Assembly (NCBI RefSeq): GCF_900111765.1
Contig: NZ_FOIB01000009.1
Coordinates: forward strand, 62,001-126,000
Source: Myxococcus fulvus
GTDB lineage: Bacteria; Myxococcota; Myxococcia; Myxococcales; Myxococcaceae
Length of the DNA stretch: 64,000 nt
Direction of reading: 5' to 3'
Shown: piece after piece, positions 52,384-61,829 of the stretch
How the letters are laid out: each line of letters begins with the position of its first letter
How positions within the stretch are numbered: the first letter of the stretch is position 1
The notes under the pieces: generated by a model
Told to the model about the DNA's origin: nothing
Database searches by the model: none
What the model saw: only the letters and a program-made list of their open reading frames with translations
Translations under genes and position numbers: made by a program

Positions 52384-53784
52384 TCAGGGCGCGACGTACT
52401 CGCGAGGCCTGTAGCCCAGCCGGGTGACTTCGAGCTGCCCGTGCGCGAGCGGATCCTGGAACACGCAGACCAGATTGGGCAGGTCTTCACAGGCCGAGGG
52501 CACCATCCACTTGGTGATGCGCTGGATGAGCTCGTCGGTCATCGTCCTGTCCGCGAAGCGCTCATAGCGGACGTGGATGAAGCGCGACAGCGCCAGCGGG
52601 GCCATCCACGACGTCGTCGCCGCGGTGATGGGGAAGATGTCCACGCCGAAGCTGTCCACCTGGAGCCACGGCGTCGCGTTGTGCGTGAAGGGGCGCGTCG
52701 GGAGCACGCCGCTGTTCAGGTACACGTCGACGTTCTCGCGCGCGGGCCACCCTTCCAGCTTCGACGCGTCTCCCCGCCCCGAGGCATCGAGTCCTGAGTC
52801 GAGCGTCGTGAAGAAGCCCACGCGCAGCCGGTTCGGGTACTCCGCCGACGGGTAATCGTAGGGGTAGTCCAGCGGATCCTTGGCGTCGATGGCGGCCTGC
52901 GCGGTGAAGACACCGGGCGTGGCGAAGAGCACCTGCGCGATGGGGGCGTAGGCGGCCAGCTTCGCGCGAAGGACCTCCACTCCCGGCGCCTCTCCCGAGC
53001 AGTACTGGGGCCAGGTGCGCCTCAGGGTGTCGACCGTCTCGCCCAGGCTCAGGTTCACGAAGCGGACGTCGTGTCGCTCGATGATGCTCCGCAGCCCCGT
53101 GGCCGCGCGCTGCGCCCTCCCCCGCAGTCGCTCCAAAGCCCCGGGCTCACCGGTAGGCTCGCAGAACTCCGAGCGCGACAACTCATAGAGGCCCGGATGG
53201 TCCATCACGACGATGGGCTGCCGGGGGTTGGCCTCCACCAACAGGGAGAACACGGTGTTGCCGTGTCCCACGCTCTGTCGACCCTGCGCGGGATAGTGGG
53301 CCCGCAGCGGCTCCGCCAGCGCGCGCAGCGCTTCGGCCGGGATGAAGTCCTCGGTGGCGAAGGTGGTCAGCGCCTCGTGGAGCTTGGGAGGAAGCAGCCA
53401 CTCCGGGTCCGCCGGGACGACGTCACCACCCTCCAGCGCCTGGTAATACCCCTGGAGCCGGTTGCGATAACGCAAGAGCCTCGGGGACAACGTGGTGAAG
53501 TCGTCGACGATGAGCAGCGCCTCGCCCGTGCTGTCCTTCATGGCGAAGTCGCGCGTCGGCGCGAACGGCACCGTCACGCTGGGACACCCGCGGGTGTCCT
53601 CCCCCTGGTAGCACGTGTCCGCGAGGACCTCCGTCCTCAGCGCCTCCAATCGCGCGGCGCGCTCGGGGGACAGCTGGTACCCGGGAACAGGGGCGGGAGG
53701 CTCCGCGTCGCCATCGGAGCACGCCACACCGAGACACAGCAGCAGCCACCCACTCGACCGACACAGACCGCGCGACAAGGACAT
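52384..53784 (-). CDS. Divergent subtilase-like lipoprotein, function unknown
   Basis: This 466-residue exported protein has an N-terminal signal with Cys22 after LGVA. No family is certain, but three segments occur in S8 subtilase order: Asp near 94-95 (ALLIVDDFTTL), His174 (SVGHGNTVFSLL, compare HGTxV), VNLSLGE (compare the INLSLG strand), and Ser392 in ATTSWMAPLALSRF (compare GTSMAAP). The glycine before TS is lost and insertions are large, so activity is doubtful. It runs convergent to the EndoU-like gene with 12 bases between stops, and is 56 bases downstream of the macroglobulin gene. What else it could be: an unrelated alpha/beta lipoprotein. Confidence 0.65.
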   Translation of the reverse strand: MSLSRGLCRSSGWLLLCLGVACSDGDAEPPAPVPGYQLSPERAARLEALRTEVLADTCYQGEDTRGCPSVTVPFAPTRDFAMKDSTGEALLIVDDFTTLSPRLLRYRNRLQGYYQALEGGDVVPADPEWLLPPKLHEALTTFATEDFIPAEALRALAEPLRAHYPAQGRQSVGHGNTVFSLLVEANPRQPIVVMDHPGLYELSRSEFCEPTGEPGALERLRGRAQRAATGLRSIIERHDVRFVNLSLGETVDTLRRTWPQYCSGEAPGVEVLRAKLAAYAPIAQVLFATPGVFTAQAAIDAKDPLDYPYDYPSAEYPNRLRVGFFTTLDSGLDASGRGDASKLEGWPARENVDVYLNSGVLPTRPFTHNATPWLQVDSFGVDIFPITAATTSWMAPLALSRFIHVRYERFADRTMTDELIQRITKWMVPSACEDLPNLVCVFQDPLAHGQLEVTRLGYRPREYVAP

Positions 53785-53840
53785 GACGACACTCGCTTCC
53801 AGGAGACCCGGGCCCGCTCGGCCCGGGCCCCGGAGCGAGC

Positions 53841-56800
53841 CTACTTCGCCGCGCCCACCGTGATCACCGCTCCCGACGAGTACGCGGTGAACTCCGGCGC
53901 GTACATGGACTGCACGGTGGCGGGCCCCACGCGGAACGTCCCCGCCATGTTGGCGCGCAGCCGGTACTTGAAGGTGTATTCACCCGCAGGCAGCCACTCG
54001 AAGAAGAAGTTCGAGCCCGAGTCCCGCGTCTCCTCGTACCAGACGATGCCCAGGTCCCACTGGTGCCGGGACTGCACGTTCTCCGGCTCCAGGCCCGCCG
54101 CGCGCGGATCTCGCAGGTGGACGTACTCCGCCGCGTGCTTGGTGCGCAGCGACAGCTGCACCTCCACCTCGTCACCCGGGGCAATCATCGCGCCCTCCTT
54201 CAGCGGCTGGAGCACCACCTGCTTGCCCTCGCGCTCGCGACGGAAGTAGCGCCGCGACACCTGGAAGAAGTCCCCCCGGTCCTCCTCGGGCAGCATCTCC
54301 GTGGAGAAGTGCCACGTGGCAGACGCGAAGGCGAAGCCCTTGGTCGTCTTCTCCACCACCACGCTGCTCATGGTCTCCGGCTGGAGCTCCGGCCCGGGCA
54401 CCACGACCTGGTTCTTCTTCCCCGTGTACGCGTCCGGGGCGAACTCCATCCGCACCACGCGCGGGCCCACCGTCACCTTCGCGTCCTCGCGGATGCCCAG
54501 CGCGCCCTCGGCCTCCAGGTACTTCACCAGCGCGTAGAGCGCCTCGGCCGTGGCCCGCGTGGACTTCCAGTGGTTGAGCTTCTTGTCGAGCAAGAGCCAC
54601 TGCACCAGTCCCTCGCGACGGGTGTCCTTCGGCCGGAGCTCCGTCAGCGTGCGCAGCGCGAAGGCGTGCGTCTCCGTGGTGTCGTTGTACCAGAGCCAGC
54701 TTCGGTCCTCGGGCGCCCAGTACGTACCGAGCTCCTCGCTCGTCTTCGCCGAGTCCATCACGCTGTCCCAGACCTTCAGCGCGTCCGTGTTGCGCCCCGC
54801 GCGCTTGAGCGTCAGGGACAGGTAGCCCTTCAGGTACGGCGAGTGCTTCTTCCAGTGCGTGAAGCTGAAGGCGAGCATCGCCTTGCGCTCGTCCTCGGTC
54901 AGCGCGTCGCCCGTGTAGCTCGCGTTCGGATAGTTGGACGCCACGTAGTTGAGGAAGGTGAGGAACTCCCAGCCCACCCCCTTCTTCATCAGCTTCTCGG
55001 AGTACTCCTCACGGTAGTGCCGGGCCACGTACTCCCACGCACGGCTCGTCATGTCCGCCGGGACCTCCACGCCGTACTCCATGGCGCGCGACAGGCCGTG
55101 CAGGATGTAGAGCGTCATGTACGGCGACGGCGGGCCACCGGGCCACCAGGGGAAGCCGCCGCTGGACGTCTGCGCCTTGCGCAGCTTCGCCATCGCCGAG
55201 TCCCGCTCCGCGCGCGCCACCTTCGGGTCCAACACCTTCACCAGGCCCGCGTTGCCCTCGCGGCCGCCCTTGGCCATCTCCAGCCAGGGCGTCTCCTCCA
55301 GGGCCATCTTCCGGTTCGGGTCCACCGCGTCCCAGGTCTCGAACTGGCTCTCGCGCTGGCTCATCTCCTTCGCCATCTTCGCGACGGCCGGGTACTTGTC
55401 GTAGAGGCTGCCCAGGATGCCGGAGGACACGAAGCGGTTGAGCGTCTGCTCCGAGCACTCGTAGGGGTAGTCCACCAGGTACGGCAGCGCCTGGAGCGCG
55501 GAGTAGAAGAGCTGCGTGTCCACCGTGACGACGAGCTGCTCGTTCACCCGCGTGGAATCTCCGCCGTTCTTCAAGTCGTCGAAGCGCATCGTCTTCGAGC
55601 CCGGGCCCTTGAGCGTCACGAAGCGCGACTGCGCCAGGTGCACGCGGCCGGGAAGCACGGGCAAGGGCCGCAGCTCTCCGTCGCTCAAGTCACCCGAGCG
55701 GGCCTCCACGCGGAAGGCCACCTGCCCCACGCGCGTCGGCGTGGTGAGCGGGAAGCGCAGGCTGGTCCCCCGCCCCGCCGCCACCGTGAAGGCCTGCGAC
55801 GCGTTCTTCACGCCGAACTCCGACAGCAGGCTCTTGCGCGTGTCCGGGTCGATGATGTCCAGCGTGAGCGTGCCCTGCTTCTGCTGCTCGGAGGCGTTGT
55901 TCACCACCACCTCCAGCACCGCGCGGTCTCCCTCGCGCAGGAAGCGCGGCACGTACGGCCGCACCATCAGCTCCTTGATGCTGCGCGTGGTGCGCTGCGC
56001 CGAGCCACCCTTCAAGTCCCGCGTGAGGCCGTGGACCCAGACGTTCCAGGCCGTCACCGAGTCGGGCACCGTGAACTCCAACGACGCGGACCCGTCGTTG
56101 CCCGTGATGAGGTGCGGCACCCAGAACGCCGTCTCCGCGAAGTTGGAGCGCAGCCCGCTGGACGGCGCCTCGGCCTGGCCACCCGGGTTGGGCTTCTCCG
56201 CCTTCGCCTTCTGCTCCATGGGCGGCGTCGGAGGAGGAGGCGGCGGAGCCCCCTCGGAGGCATCCTGCTCGCGCATCACCCTCGACTCGTTCCGGGCCAT
56301 CTCCGGAGCCGCCGCGGACGGACTGGCGACGCCACCGACGCTCATGCGCGCGGACCGGTGCCGACGCCCGGGTCCTCCCACGCCATAGCCATCATCGAAC
56401 CGCAGCCGGTCCGACGATGGCGGCGTCCACGAGGAGAACTCTCCGTAGCCCTGTGACACCAGCCACTGGGCATGCGACATGGTCAGCGAGGTCCCCAGGT
56501 CCACCGACTCCGCGCGATTGGGGTAGAGGCTGGCGACGCTCGGCGGCGTGTGCGGCGCGAACAGGTCCAGGGACTGGTCGTACATATACGCGAGCAGCTC
56601 CGCGGCGCCCGCCTCCACCTTCGCGCCCTGGGGCCCCTTCACCGTCACGCGCCAGGTCTCCTTGGCGCCGGGGCGGATCTTGTCGCGGAACGTGGAGAAC
56701 TCCAGCTGCAGCTCCTTGTTGTCCCACGGCACGAACACGTGCTCGGTGAAGCGCACGAACTGCCAGTCGCGCACGGCCACGAGCACCGCCGTGAAGCCGC

Positions 56801-59800
56801 CGCGCATCGCCTCCGTCACCGGAATCTCCACCACCGACGCGGCCTCGCCCGCCACCAGCGCCTTGCGCAGGATGCGCTTGTCGCCCTGGTACAGGTCCAG
56901 CACCAGCGGCTGTCCCTCGAAGCCGGACGTGGCCAGCAGGCGCGCCTTCTCGCCCACGCGCACCGAGGACTTCTCCACCACCAGCGCCGCGGCGAGCTCG
57001 GCCGGCGACTTCGTTCCGGCCACCAGCAGCTCGCGTGCCACGGTGAAGGTCTGCCCGAAGGCGTCCTTCGTCTCGTAGTGCAGCCGATAGGCACCGGCCT
57101 CGAGCGCGGGCAGCGTCACCTTGGCCACGCCGTCCTGGCCGTGCTGGACATTGCCCTTGGCGCGCTCGGCGCCATCCGCCCACCGTGCCAGCACCGACTC
57201 GGGCTTGTACGTCTGCGTCCAGCGCGGCTGGAGCGCGTCCCCCGGCGTGGGCGAAGGCGCGGCGGCGGGGTCCTGCTTCAGGTTCGGCGGCGTGGGAATC
57301 GGCTCATCCGCCGGCAGCAGCGGCTGCGCGGGCTGCTTGAGCGACACCAGGCGCCAGCGGCCCTCACCGGGCTGCGGCGCGCCGTCCAGCGTGGAGCGGA
57401 CGAGCCGCACCTCGGACTTCGCGCCCTGGGACAGGAAGCCCGTGTCCGTCTCCACTCGGCCCTCCACCGCGACGAAGCCCAGGCGGAACGCCCGCTCCGC
57501 CGAGCGCGTCTCGCCGCCCTCGTCGGTGGCGTCCGCCTCCACGCGGTAGCGCCACGTCAGCCCGGGCGTGCTCGCGGAGCGCTCGTCCGCCTCCGGCGTG
57601 AAGGTGATGTCGAAGCCGCCGTCCTCCTTCACCGACGACGAGCCCGCGGCGACCAGCTGCCGCTGCTGCGAGATGAAGCGCGTGTCGTACCACCACCACC
57701 AGGGCAGCACCGGCTCGCGGTACGCGCGCCAGCGCACCGTGCCGGACGCCACAGGCAGCCCGAAGTAGTAGCGCGCCTCGCCCTTGAAGGTCGCCGGCCG
57801 GTTGAGCCGCATGGGCGAGTCCGGGTCCTTCAGCGTCACCTCGAAGGTGGGCCGCTTGTACTCCTCCACGCGCACCAACGTGCTGCCGCCCGAATCGACC
57901 TGGACCTGCCACGCGCCCAGCAGTCGCCCCGTGGGAATCGTGAACTCACCCGCGGCGGAGCCGAAGTCATTCGTGCGGACCTCCTTCGACGCCACCTCCT
58001 GGTAGTTCGGGTCGATCAGCCGCACCTTCACCGAGGTGTGCGGCATCGTCTCGTAGCGCGACTGGCTCGTCTGGCCGGTGTACGCCACCACCTTCCACTG
58101 CAGCTTCTGCAGCGGCCGGTAGACGCTGCGGTCCGTGAAGACGAGCGACGACACGACCTCCCGCGGCTCCGAGAAGGGATAGAAGTTCACCCCGTTGAGC
58201 AGCATCAGCGCGGACTTCCCCTCGCCCACCACCACGATGAACGTCTGGTAGCTCGGGCCCTTCGGCGCGTCGAACGACACCTCGCCCTGGGCATTGCTCT
58301 TCGCCCGAGCCACGGTGCGCAAGCCCTGGCGGTAGTCCATCTGGACCAGGCGCACGGATACGTCGGGCGCGGCGACGCCCGTGTCGCCCTTCACGATGCG
58401 CGCGTCCACGCCCTGGCCCCGGATGTTGCGGGTGATGGCCACCCACGGCGTCACCGAGAGGAACGAGGCCTCGATGCGGTTGCCCTTCTCACGGAAGTCC
58501 TCCCGCGCGGACGCGACGATGACGTACGTGCCCACGTCCTTCAGCGGCGGCGTGACGAAGGTGCGGTGCTGCTGGAAGTCGGGCGTGGCGGGCAGCTGCG
58601 TGGTCCACGAGGCCAGGGGCTTCGCGCTCCGGATGATGCGCAGGAGCGCGTCGCCGTACGGCAGCAGGTTGTAGTCGTCGATCTTCTTCAGCCGCGCCTC
58701 GACATCCAGCGGGTACGCCCGGAAGTAGAGCGCCGGCACGTTGCGGTGGGTGACCTCCACCGAGCGACGATTCGCCCCGTCCGACTGCATGGAGACGACG
58801 CGGAAGTCCGGCGCCTCCAGCGACTCCACCAGCGTCCGGCACCGCGAGGCCCCCAGGGACTTGGGGAACGCCGCCATGCCCGCCTTGCCGAGCGCGTGCG
58901 CGCGCACCGCGTGGCCCGCCGCGTTCTCCTGCTCCGCCAAGAGCCCCTGCCCCATGGACCACCAGGGCACGTCCTTGAAGCCCGCCAGGTGCGCGGCCAG
59001 GTGCTCGCGGATGCGCGTGCGGTCCTCCGCGTCGGTGATGTGCTGATGGAGCACCTCGTAGCGACGCAGCCGCGCCTCCAGCGCCGCCTCGCGCCGTCCG
59101 CCCGCGCGGTGCCAGGACTCCAAGTCCCCCAGCACCGCGGCCACCTTCACCAGCGGGTGGATGTTCGGGTCCGTCAGGTCCACCACCGGCGTGCCCTCCA
59201 GCAGCGAGCGCAAGTCCAGCTTGAAGACCTCGTTGGCCTGCTCGGGCAGCCAGTGCGTGCTGTCGGCGAGCAGCTCCACGCGCAGGTACGTGACGGCGTC
59301 GCGCAGCGTGGGCCGGATGCCCTCCGGGTACGTGTTCAGCTGCAGGTACTCGGACAGCACCTTCACCGGCTCCTGGCCCAGCGCCTGCCGCTGCTTCCAG
59401 AGGTCCTCGTACGCGCGCTGCGCCTCGGTGATGAGCTGCGAGTACGTCCACGCCTTCAGGTCCACCGGCCCCGAGGACGCCACCTGCTCGCGCTGGCGGA
59501 CCTCCCAGCTGTAGACGCGCGCGTACGTGACGAGCGAGTTGGCGTAGTAGAGGTTCAGCGCGGCGCGAGACAGCTGCCCCTTGGGCCAGGGCTCCTCGCG
59601 CAGGAAGCGCACCGCTGTTTCGTAGCCGTGCAGCGCCCTGCGCAGGCGCACCGTGCGCAAGAGCGCGCGGGTCCACTCGGCCTCGTCCTGTCCTTCCCGC
59701 GCCTTGACGAGCCGGGCCTCCGCGCCCTTCGCGGCGGCCTCGTACTGCTGATTCGACTCCAGCGCGTCGATGTCCTTCCACGAGGGAGGCGCCTTCGCCG

Positions 59801-59891
59801 CCGCGGCGCCGAGCGCGAGCGGGGCGAAGAGCAGCAGGGACACGAACGACAGCGCGACAGTGGATGCCCAGGTCCGGAGGGTGTGGTGCAT
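53841..59891 (-). CDS. Bacterial alpha-2-macroglobulin with thioester motif
   Basis: This 2016-residue protein has a Sec signal (about residues 1-29, LLLFAPLALGA) and no lipobox, so it is probably soluble in the periplasm or secreted. It has about 250 helical residues, then MG/bait-region beta domains (MG2-like SVYRPLQKLQWKVVAYTG), a Pro/Lys-rich insert (PPPPPTPPMEQK), the A2M segment LMVRPYVPRFLREGD, and the thioester motif CSEQ at 1479-1482 in PYECSEQTLNRF. The alpha-alpha barrel follows. The intact Cys and Gln predict covalent trapping of proteases. The usual partner PBP1C is not adjacent. A TAGAGT element ends 7 bases before the ATG. Confidence 0.93.
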   Translation of the reverse strand: MHHTLRTWASTVALSFVSLLLFAPLALGAAAAKAPPSWKDIDALESNQQYEAAAKGAEARLVKAREGQDEAEWTRALLRTVRLRRALHGYETAVRFLREEPWPKGQLSRAALNLYYANSLVTYARVYSWEVRQREQVASSGPVDLKAWTYSQLITEAQRAYEDLWKQRQALGQEPVKVLSEYLQLNTYPEGIRPTLRDAVTYLRVELLADSTHWLPEQANEVFKLDLRSLLEGTPVVDLTDPNIHPLVKVAAVLGDLESWHRAGGRREAALEARLRRYEVLHQHITDAEDRTRIREHLAAHLAGFKDVPWWSMGQGLLAEQENAAGHAVRAHALGKAGMAAFPKSLGASRCRTLVESLEAPDFRVVSMQSDGANRRSVEVTHRNVPALYFRAYPLDVEARLKKIDDYNLLPYGDALLRIIRSAKPLASWTTQLPATPDFQQHRTFVTPPLKDVGTYVIVASAREDFREKGNRIEASFLSVTPWVAITRNIRGQGVDARIVKGDTGVAAPDVSVRLVQMDYRQGLRTVARAKSNAQGEVSFDAPKGPSYQTFIVVVGEGKSALMLLNGVNFYPFSEPREVVSSLVFTDRSVYRPLQKLQWKVVAYTGQTSQSRYETMPHTSVKVRLIDPNYQEVASKEVRTNDFGSAAGEFTIPTGRLLGAWQVQVDSGGSTLVRVEEYKRPTFEVTLKDPDSPMRLNRPATFKGEARYYFGLPVASGTVRWRAYREPVLPWWWWYDTRFISQQRQLVAAGSSSVKEDGGFDITFTPEADERSASTPGLTWRYRVEADATDEGGETRSAERAFRLGFVAVEGRVETDTGFLSQGAKSEVRLVRSTLDGAPQPGEGRWRLVSLKQPAQPLLPADEPIPTPPNLKQDPAAAPSPTPGDALQPRWTQTYKPESVLARWADGAERAKGNVQHGQDGVAKVTLPALEAGAYRLHYETKDAFGQTFTVARELLVAGTKSPAELAAALVVEKSSVRVGEKARLLATSGFEGQPLVLDLYQGDKRILRKALVAGEAASVVEIPVTEAMRGGFTAVLVAVRDWQFVRFTEHVFVPWDNKELQLEFSTFRDKIRPGAKETWRVTVKGPQGAKVEAGAAELLAYMYDQSLDLFAPHTPPSVASLYPNRAESVDLGTSLTMSHAQWLVSQGYGEFSSWTPPSSDRLRFDDGYGVGGPGRRHRSARMSVGGVASPSAAAPEMARNESRVMREQDASEGAPPPPPPTPPMEQKAKAEKPNPGGQAEAPSSGLRSNFAETAFWVPHLITGNDGSASLEFTVPDSVTAWNVWVHGLTRDLKGGSAQRTTRSIKELMVRPYVPRFLREGDRAVLEVVVNNASEQQKQGTLTLDIIDPDTRKSLLSEFGVKNASQAFTVAAGRGTSLRFPLTTPTRVGQVAFRVEARSGDLSDGELRPLPVLPGRVHLAQSRFVTLKGPGSKTMRFDDLKNGGDSTRVNEQLVVTVDTQLFYSALQALPYLVDYPYECSEQTLNRFVSSGILGSLYDKYPAVAKMAKEMSQRESQFETWDAVDPNRKMALEETPWLEMAKGGREGNAGLVKVLDPKVARAERDSAMAKLRKAQTSSGGFPWWPGGPPSPYMTLYILHGLSRAMEYGVEVPADMTSRAWEYVARHYREEYSEKLMKKGVGWEFLTFLNYVASNYPNASYTGDALTEDERKAMLAFSFTHWKKHSPYLKGYLSLTLKRAGRNTDALKVWDSVMDSAKTSEELGTYWAPEDRSWLWYNDTTETHAFALRTLTELRPKDTRREGLVQWLLLDKKLNHWKSTRATAEALYALVKYLEAEGALGIREDAKVTVGPRVVRMEFAPDAYTGKKNQVVVPGPELQPETMSSVVVEKTTKGFAFASATWHFSTEMLPEEDRGDFFQVSRRYFRREREGKQVVLQPLKEGAMIAPGDEVEVQLSLRTKHAAEYVHLRDPRAAGLEPENVQSRHQWDLGIVWYEETRDSGSNFFFEWLPAGEYTFKYRLRANMAGTFRVGPATVQSMYAPEFTAYSSGAVITVGAAK

Positions 59892-59940
59892 GGTCGGCAC
59901 TCTAGACACAGGTGGCCGCCCCACCGTTCCACATTGCGGA

Positions 59941-60567
59941 TCAACTCGCGGGGGGCGCCCCCTCCGACGGCGCCTTGCGGCGCAGCCCCACCAGGTAGAC
60001 CTCCATGCTGGCGCCACGCGTCGCCTCGGGGCGGACCACCTTCACCTCCTCGAAGAGGGCGCGCACCTGGTCGCGGAAGTCCTCGAAGTCGCCCCCCATG
60101 AACACCTTCGCCACGAAGGACGAGCCGGGCCGGCCCCGCTTCTGCGCCAGCTCCAGCGCCTTGCCCGCCAGCCGAAGGCTGCGCGCCTCGTCCGTGGCCT
60201 TGATGCCGCTCGTCTTGGGCGCCATGTCGGAGATGACCGCGTCGAACAGGCCGTCATGCAGCGCGGTGAGCTTCGCGTCGAAGTCGTCCGCGAGCACGTC
60301 CAGCACCGCCGTGCGCACGTGCCGCTGGGTGAAGGGACGGATGGCGACGATGTCCACGCCAATCACCTGCCCCGTCCCGCCCACCGCGTCCGCGAGAATC
60401 TGGAGGAACCCTCCAGGCGCGGCCCCCAGGTCCAGCACCACATGGCCCTTCTTCACCATGGGGAAGCGTTTGATGAGCTCGTCGACCTTGAAGGCGGACC
60501 TCGCTCGGAGGCCCTCCTGCTTGGCTTTCTGGAAATAGTGGTCTTTAGGACGGTAGGGCTTGCCCAT
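59941..60567 (-). CDS. rlmE: RlmE, 23S rRNA 2'-O-methyltransferase (FtsJ/RrmJ)
   Basis: This 208-residue SAM-dependent enzyme methylates U2552 of 23S rRNA late in ribosome assembly. It has the SAM motif DLGAAPGG (46-53) and the K-D-K-E catalytic set at Lys27 (SAFKVDE), Asp114 (ISDMAPKTSG), Lys154 (VAKVFMGG) and Glu189 (ASMEVYLV). The ATG at 60567 starts the conserved GKPYRPKDHYF region. A GTG seven codons earlier is unlikely. It lies 49 bases upstream of the macroglobulin gene. Confidence 0.96.
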   Translation of the reverse strand: MGKPYRPKDHYFQKAKQEGLRARSAFKVDELIKRFPMVKKGHVVLDLGAAPGGFLQILADAVGGTGQVIGVDIVAIRPFTQRHVRTAVLDVLADDFDAKLTALHDGLFDAVISDMAPKTSGIKATDEARSLRLAGKALELAQKRGRPGSSFVAKVFMGGDFEDFRDQVRALFEEVKVVRPEATRGASMEVYLVGLRRKAPSEGAPPAS

Positions 60568-60664
60568 GTCAGGGGGGCTCCCTACCATCCGCTACTGTCT
60601 TCGGGAAGCCGGGGCAGTCGTGGGTGTCGAGGCCCGCGCAATGGCGATTCCGGAGGACGAGGCG

Positions 60665-61081
60665 ATGGGCACCCGGAGCTTGACGCTGGCGCTGTGCTTC
60701 ACCCTGCTCTCCTCGGGCGGGGCGGTCTACTGCTACACCCGGGCGGATGCGCTCCAGGTGCAGGGCCAGTGGCTGATGGAGCGCGGCACCGCCCAGGCCC
60801 AGGAGTACGCCCACCGGCTGGACGACAAGGCCGCCGCCGCCCAGCTCAAGACGTTCTCCGAGCGCCGCGGGGTGATGGAGAAGGCGCACCTGTGGGAGCG
60901 CGGGATGATGCTGGCCGTGCTGGCCGCCGCCCTGTCCCTGGTGGGCGCCTACGTGCTGTTCCTCCTCAAGCGCCTGGATGATCAGCTCCTGGATGCCCTC
61001 GGGGAGCTGCGCCCCTCCGCGCCGCCCTCGCCCGCTCCCTCGGAGCGCACCCCGGCGCTCGTGTCCAGCCTCCAACGCTAG
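60665..61081 (+). CDS. Small two-helix membrane protein, function unknown
   Basis: This 138-residue protein is not recognised. It has hydrophobic helices at about residues 4-22 (RSLTLALCFTLLSSGGAVYC) and 80-100 (MMLAVLAAALSLVGAYVLFLL). Between them lies a helical stretch of about 55 residues rich in Gln/Ala/Glu, probably periplasmic, and a Pro/Ser-rich tail follows the second helix. The ATG at 60665 follows GGAGGACGAGG. An ATG at 60641 would add eight acidic residues and is less likely. Confidence 0.65.
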   Translation: MGTRSLTLALCFTLLSSGGAVYCYTRADALQVQGQWLMERGTAQAQEYAHRLDDKAAAAQLKTFSERRGVMEKAHLWERGMMLAVLAAALSLVGAYVLFLLKRLDDQLLDALGELRPSAPPSPAPSERTPALVSSLQR

Positions 61082-61142
61082 GCCTCCCGGCCGTCACGCC
61101 ACGCTGGCAGAATGTCCCCCCTGCTCTCTCGTGGAGGTGGTC

Positions 61143-61430
61143 ATGGCCGGCTGTGCGCACTGTGGACACACGCTCGACATCATCGCCAACCAGGTCGGCC
61201 GCAGCGACACGTGTCCGAAGTGTGACGAGGACGTGCGCTCGTGTCGCAACTGCCGGCACTACGACGCGAGCTTCGCCAAGGAGTGCAAGGAGCCCTTCGC
61301 GGAGGTGCCCTCCGACAAGGACGGCGCCAACTTCTGCGAGCTGTTCCAGATTGGCGAGGGCGGCCTGCACGCGAAGGCGAGCCGCGACGCGCTCATGAGC
61401 GCCGCCGAGGCCCTGTTCAGGAAGCGCTGA
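61143..61430 (+). CDS. Small zinc-ribbon protein, function unknown
   Basis: This 95-residue protein has paired Cys motifs C4-x2-C7 (GCAHCG) and C24-x2-C27 (TCPKCD), forming one likely zinc ribbon. A second cluster follows: C34-x2-C37 (SCRNCRHY), C48 and C65. The C-terminus is helical and Ala-rich. The ATG has a GGAGGT site 5 bases upstream, an almost perfect ribosome-binding site, and a CAGAAT element lies about 28 bases upstream. Metal binding is inferred from the Cys pattern. The role is unknown. Confidence 0.8.
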   Translation: MAGCAHCGHTLDIIANQVGRSDTCPKCDEDVRSCRNCRHYDASFAKECKEPFAEVPSDKDGANFCELFQIGEGGLHAKASRDALMSAAEALFRKR

Positions 61431-61462
61431 GGCCCATCGGGCCCGTGATAGACGCTGGGGGC

Positions 61463-61771
61463 ATGAACCGAAAACTCATCGGACTGCTGGCGCTGCTCGT
61501 GCTCCCCGGCTGCTACACGGCGGCCGCCACCACCGCCGCCGTGCCCAAGGAGCGGGCCACCGAGTGCGTGAAGATCTGCACCGACCTGGACATGGAGTTG
61601 GGCGCCGTCGTCATCATCCGCAACTCCGCCGGGTGCGTGTGCTCGCCCAAGGACAAGGCGGCGACGCCGGAGGGCGCGGGCGCGGCGGCCGCGGGGAGCG
61701 CCGCGGCGCAGGTGCTCGAGCAGGAGCAGCAGAGCGGCACCTACGCCTCGCAGCAGGGCGGCGTCCGCTGA
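61463..61771 (+). CDS. Small lipoprotein, function unknown
   Basis: This 102-residue lipoprotein has signal MNRKLIGLLALLVLPGC, with the lipidated Cys17 in an LPGC lipobox. The mature part has three further Cys (ECVKICTD, GCVCSPKD) and an Ala/Gly/Gln-rich tail. It lies 32 bases after the zinc-ribbon gene and may share its transcript. No family was recognised. Confidence 0.75.
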   Translation: MNRKLIGLLALLVLPGCYTAAATTAAVPKERATECVKICTDLDMELGAVVIIRNSAGCVCSPKDKAATPEGAGAAAAGSAAAQVLEQEQQSGTYASQQGGVR

Positions 61772-61784
61772 AGGAGCACGCCCA

Positions 61785-61809
61785 GGCGGACCGGACACCC
61801 AAGTCCGCC
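61785..61809. terminator. Hairpin between the small lipoprotein and acyl-CoA dehydrogenase genes
   Basis: GGCGGAC (61785-61791) pairs with GTCCGCC (61803-61809) between two convergent stop codons. Confidence 0.5.
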
Positions 61810-61829
61810 CGAGCCGCGCTCACGGCCTT

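Noticed and set aside
56472-60101. A 1209-codon open frame antisense to the macroglobulin gene
   Set aside because: It is a GC-rich mirror frame with Arg/His/Leu-heavy composition and no motif. The macroglobulin on the other strand has clear domains and a thioester.
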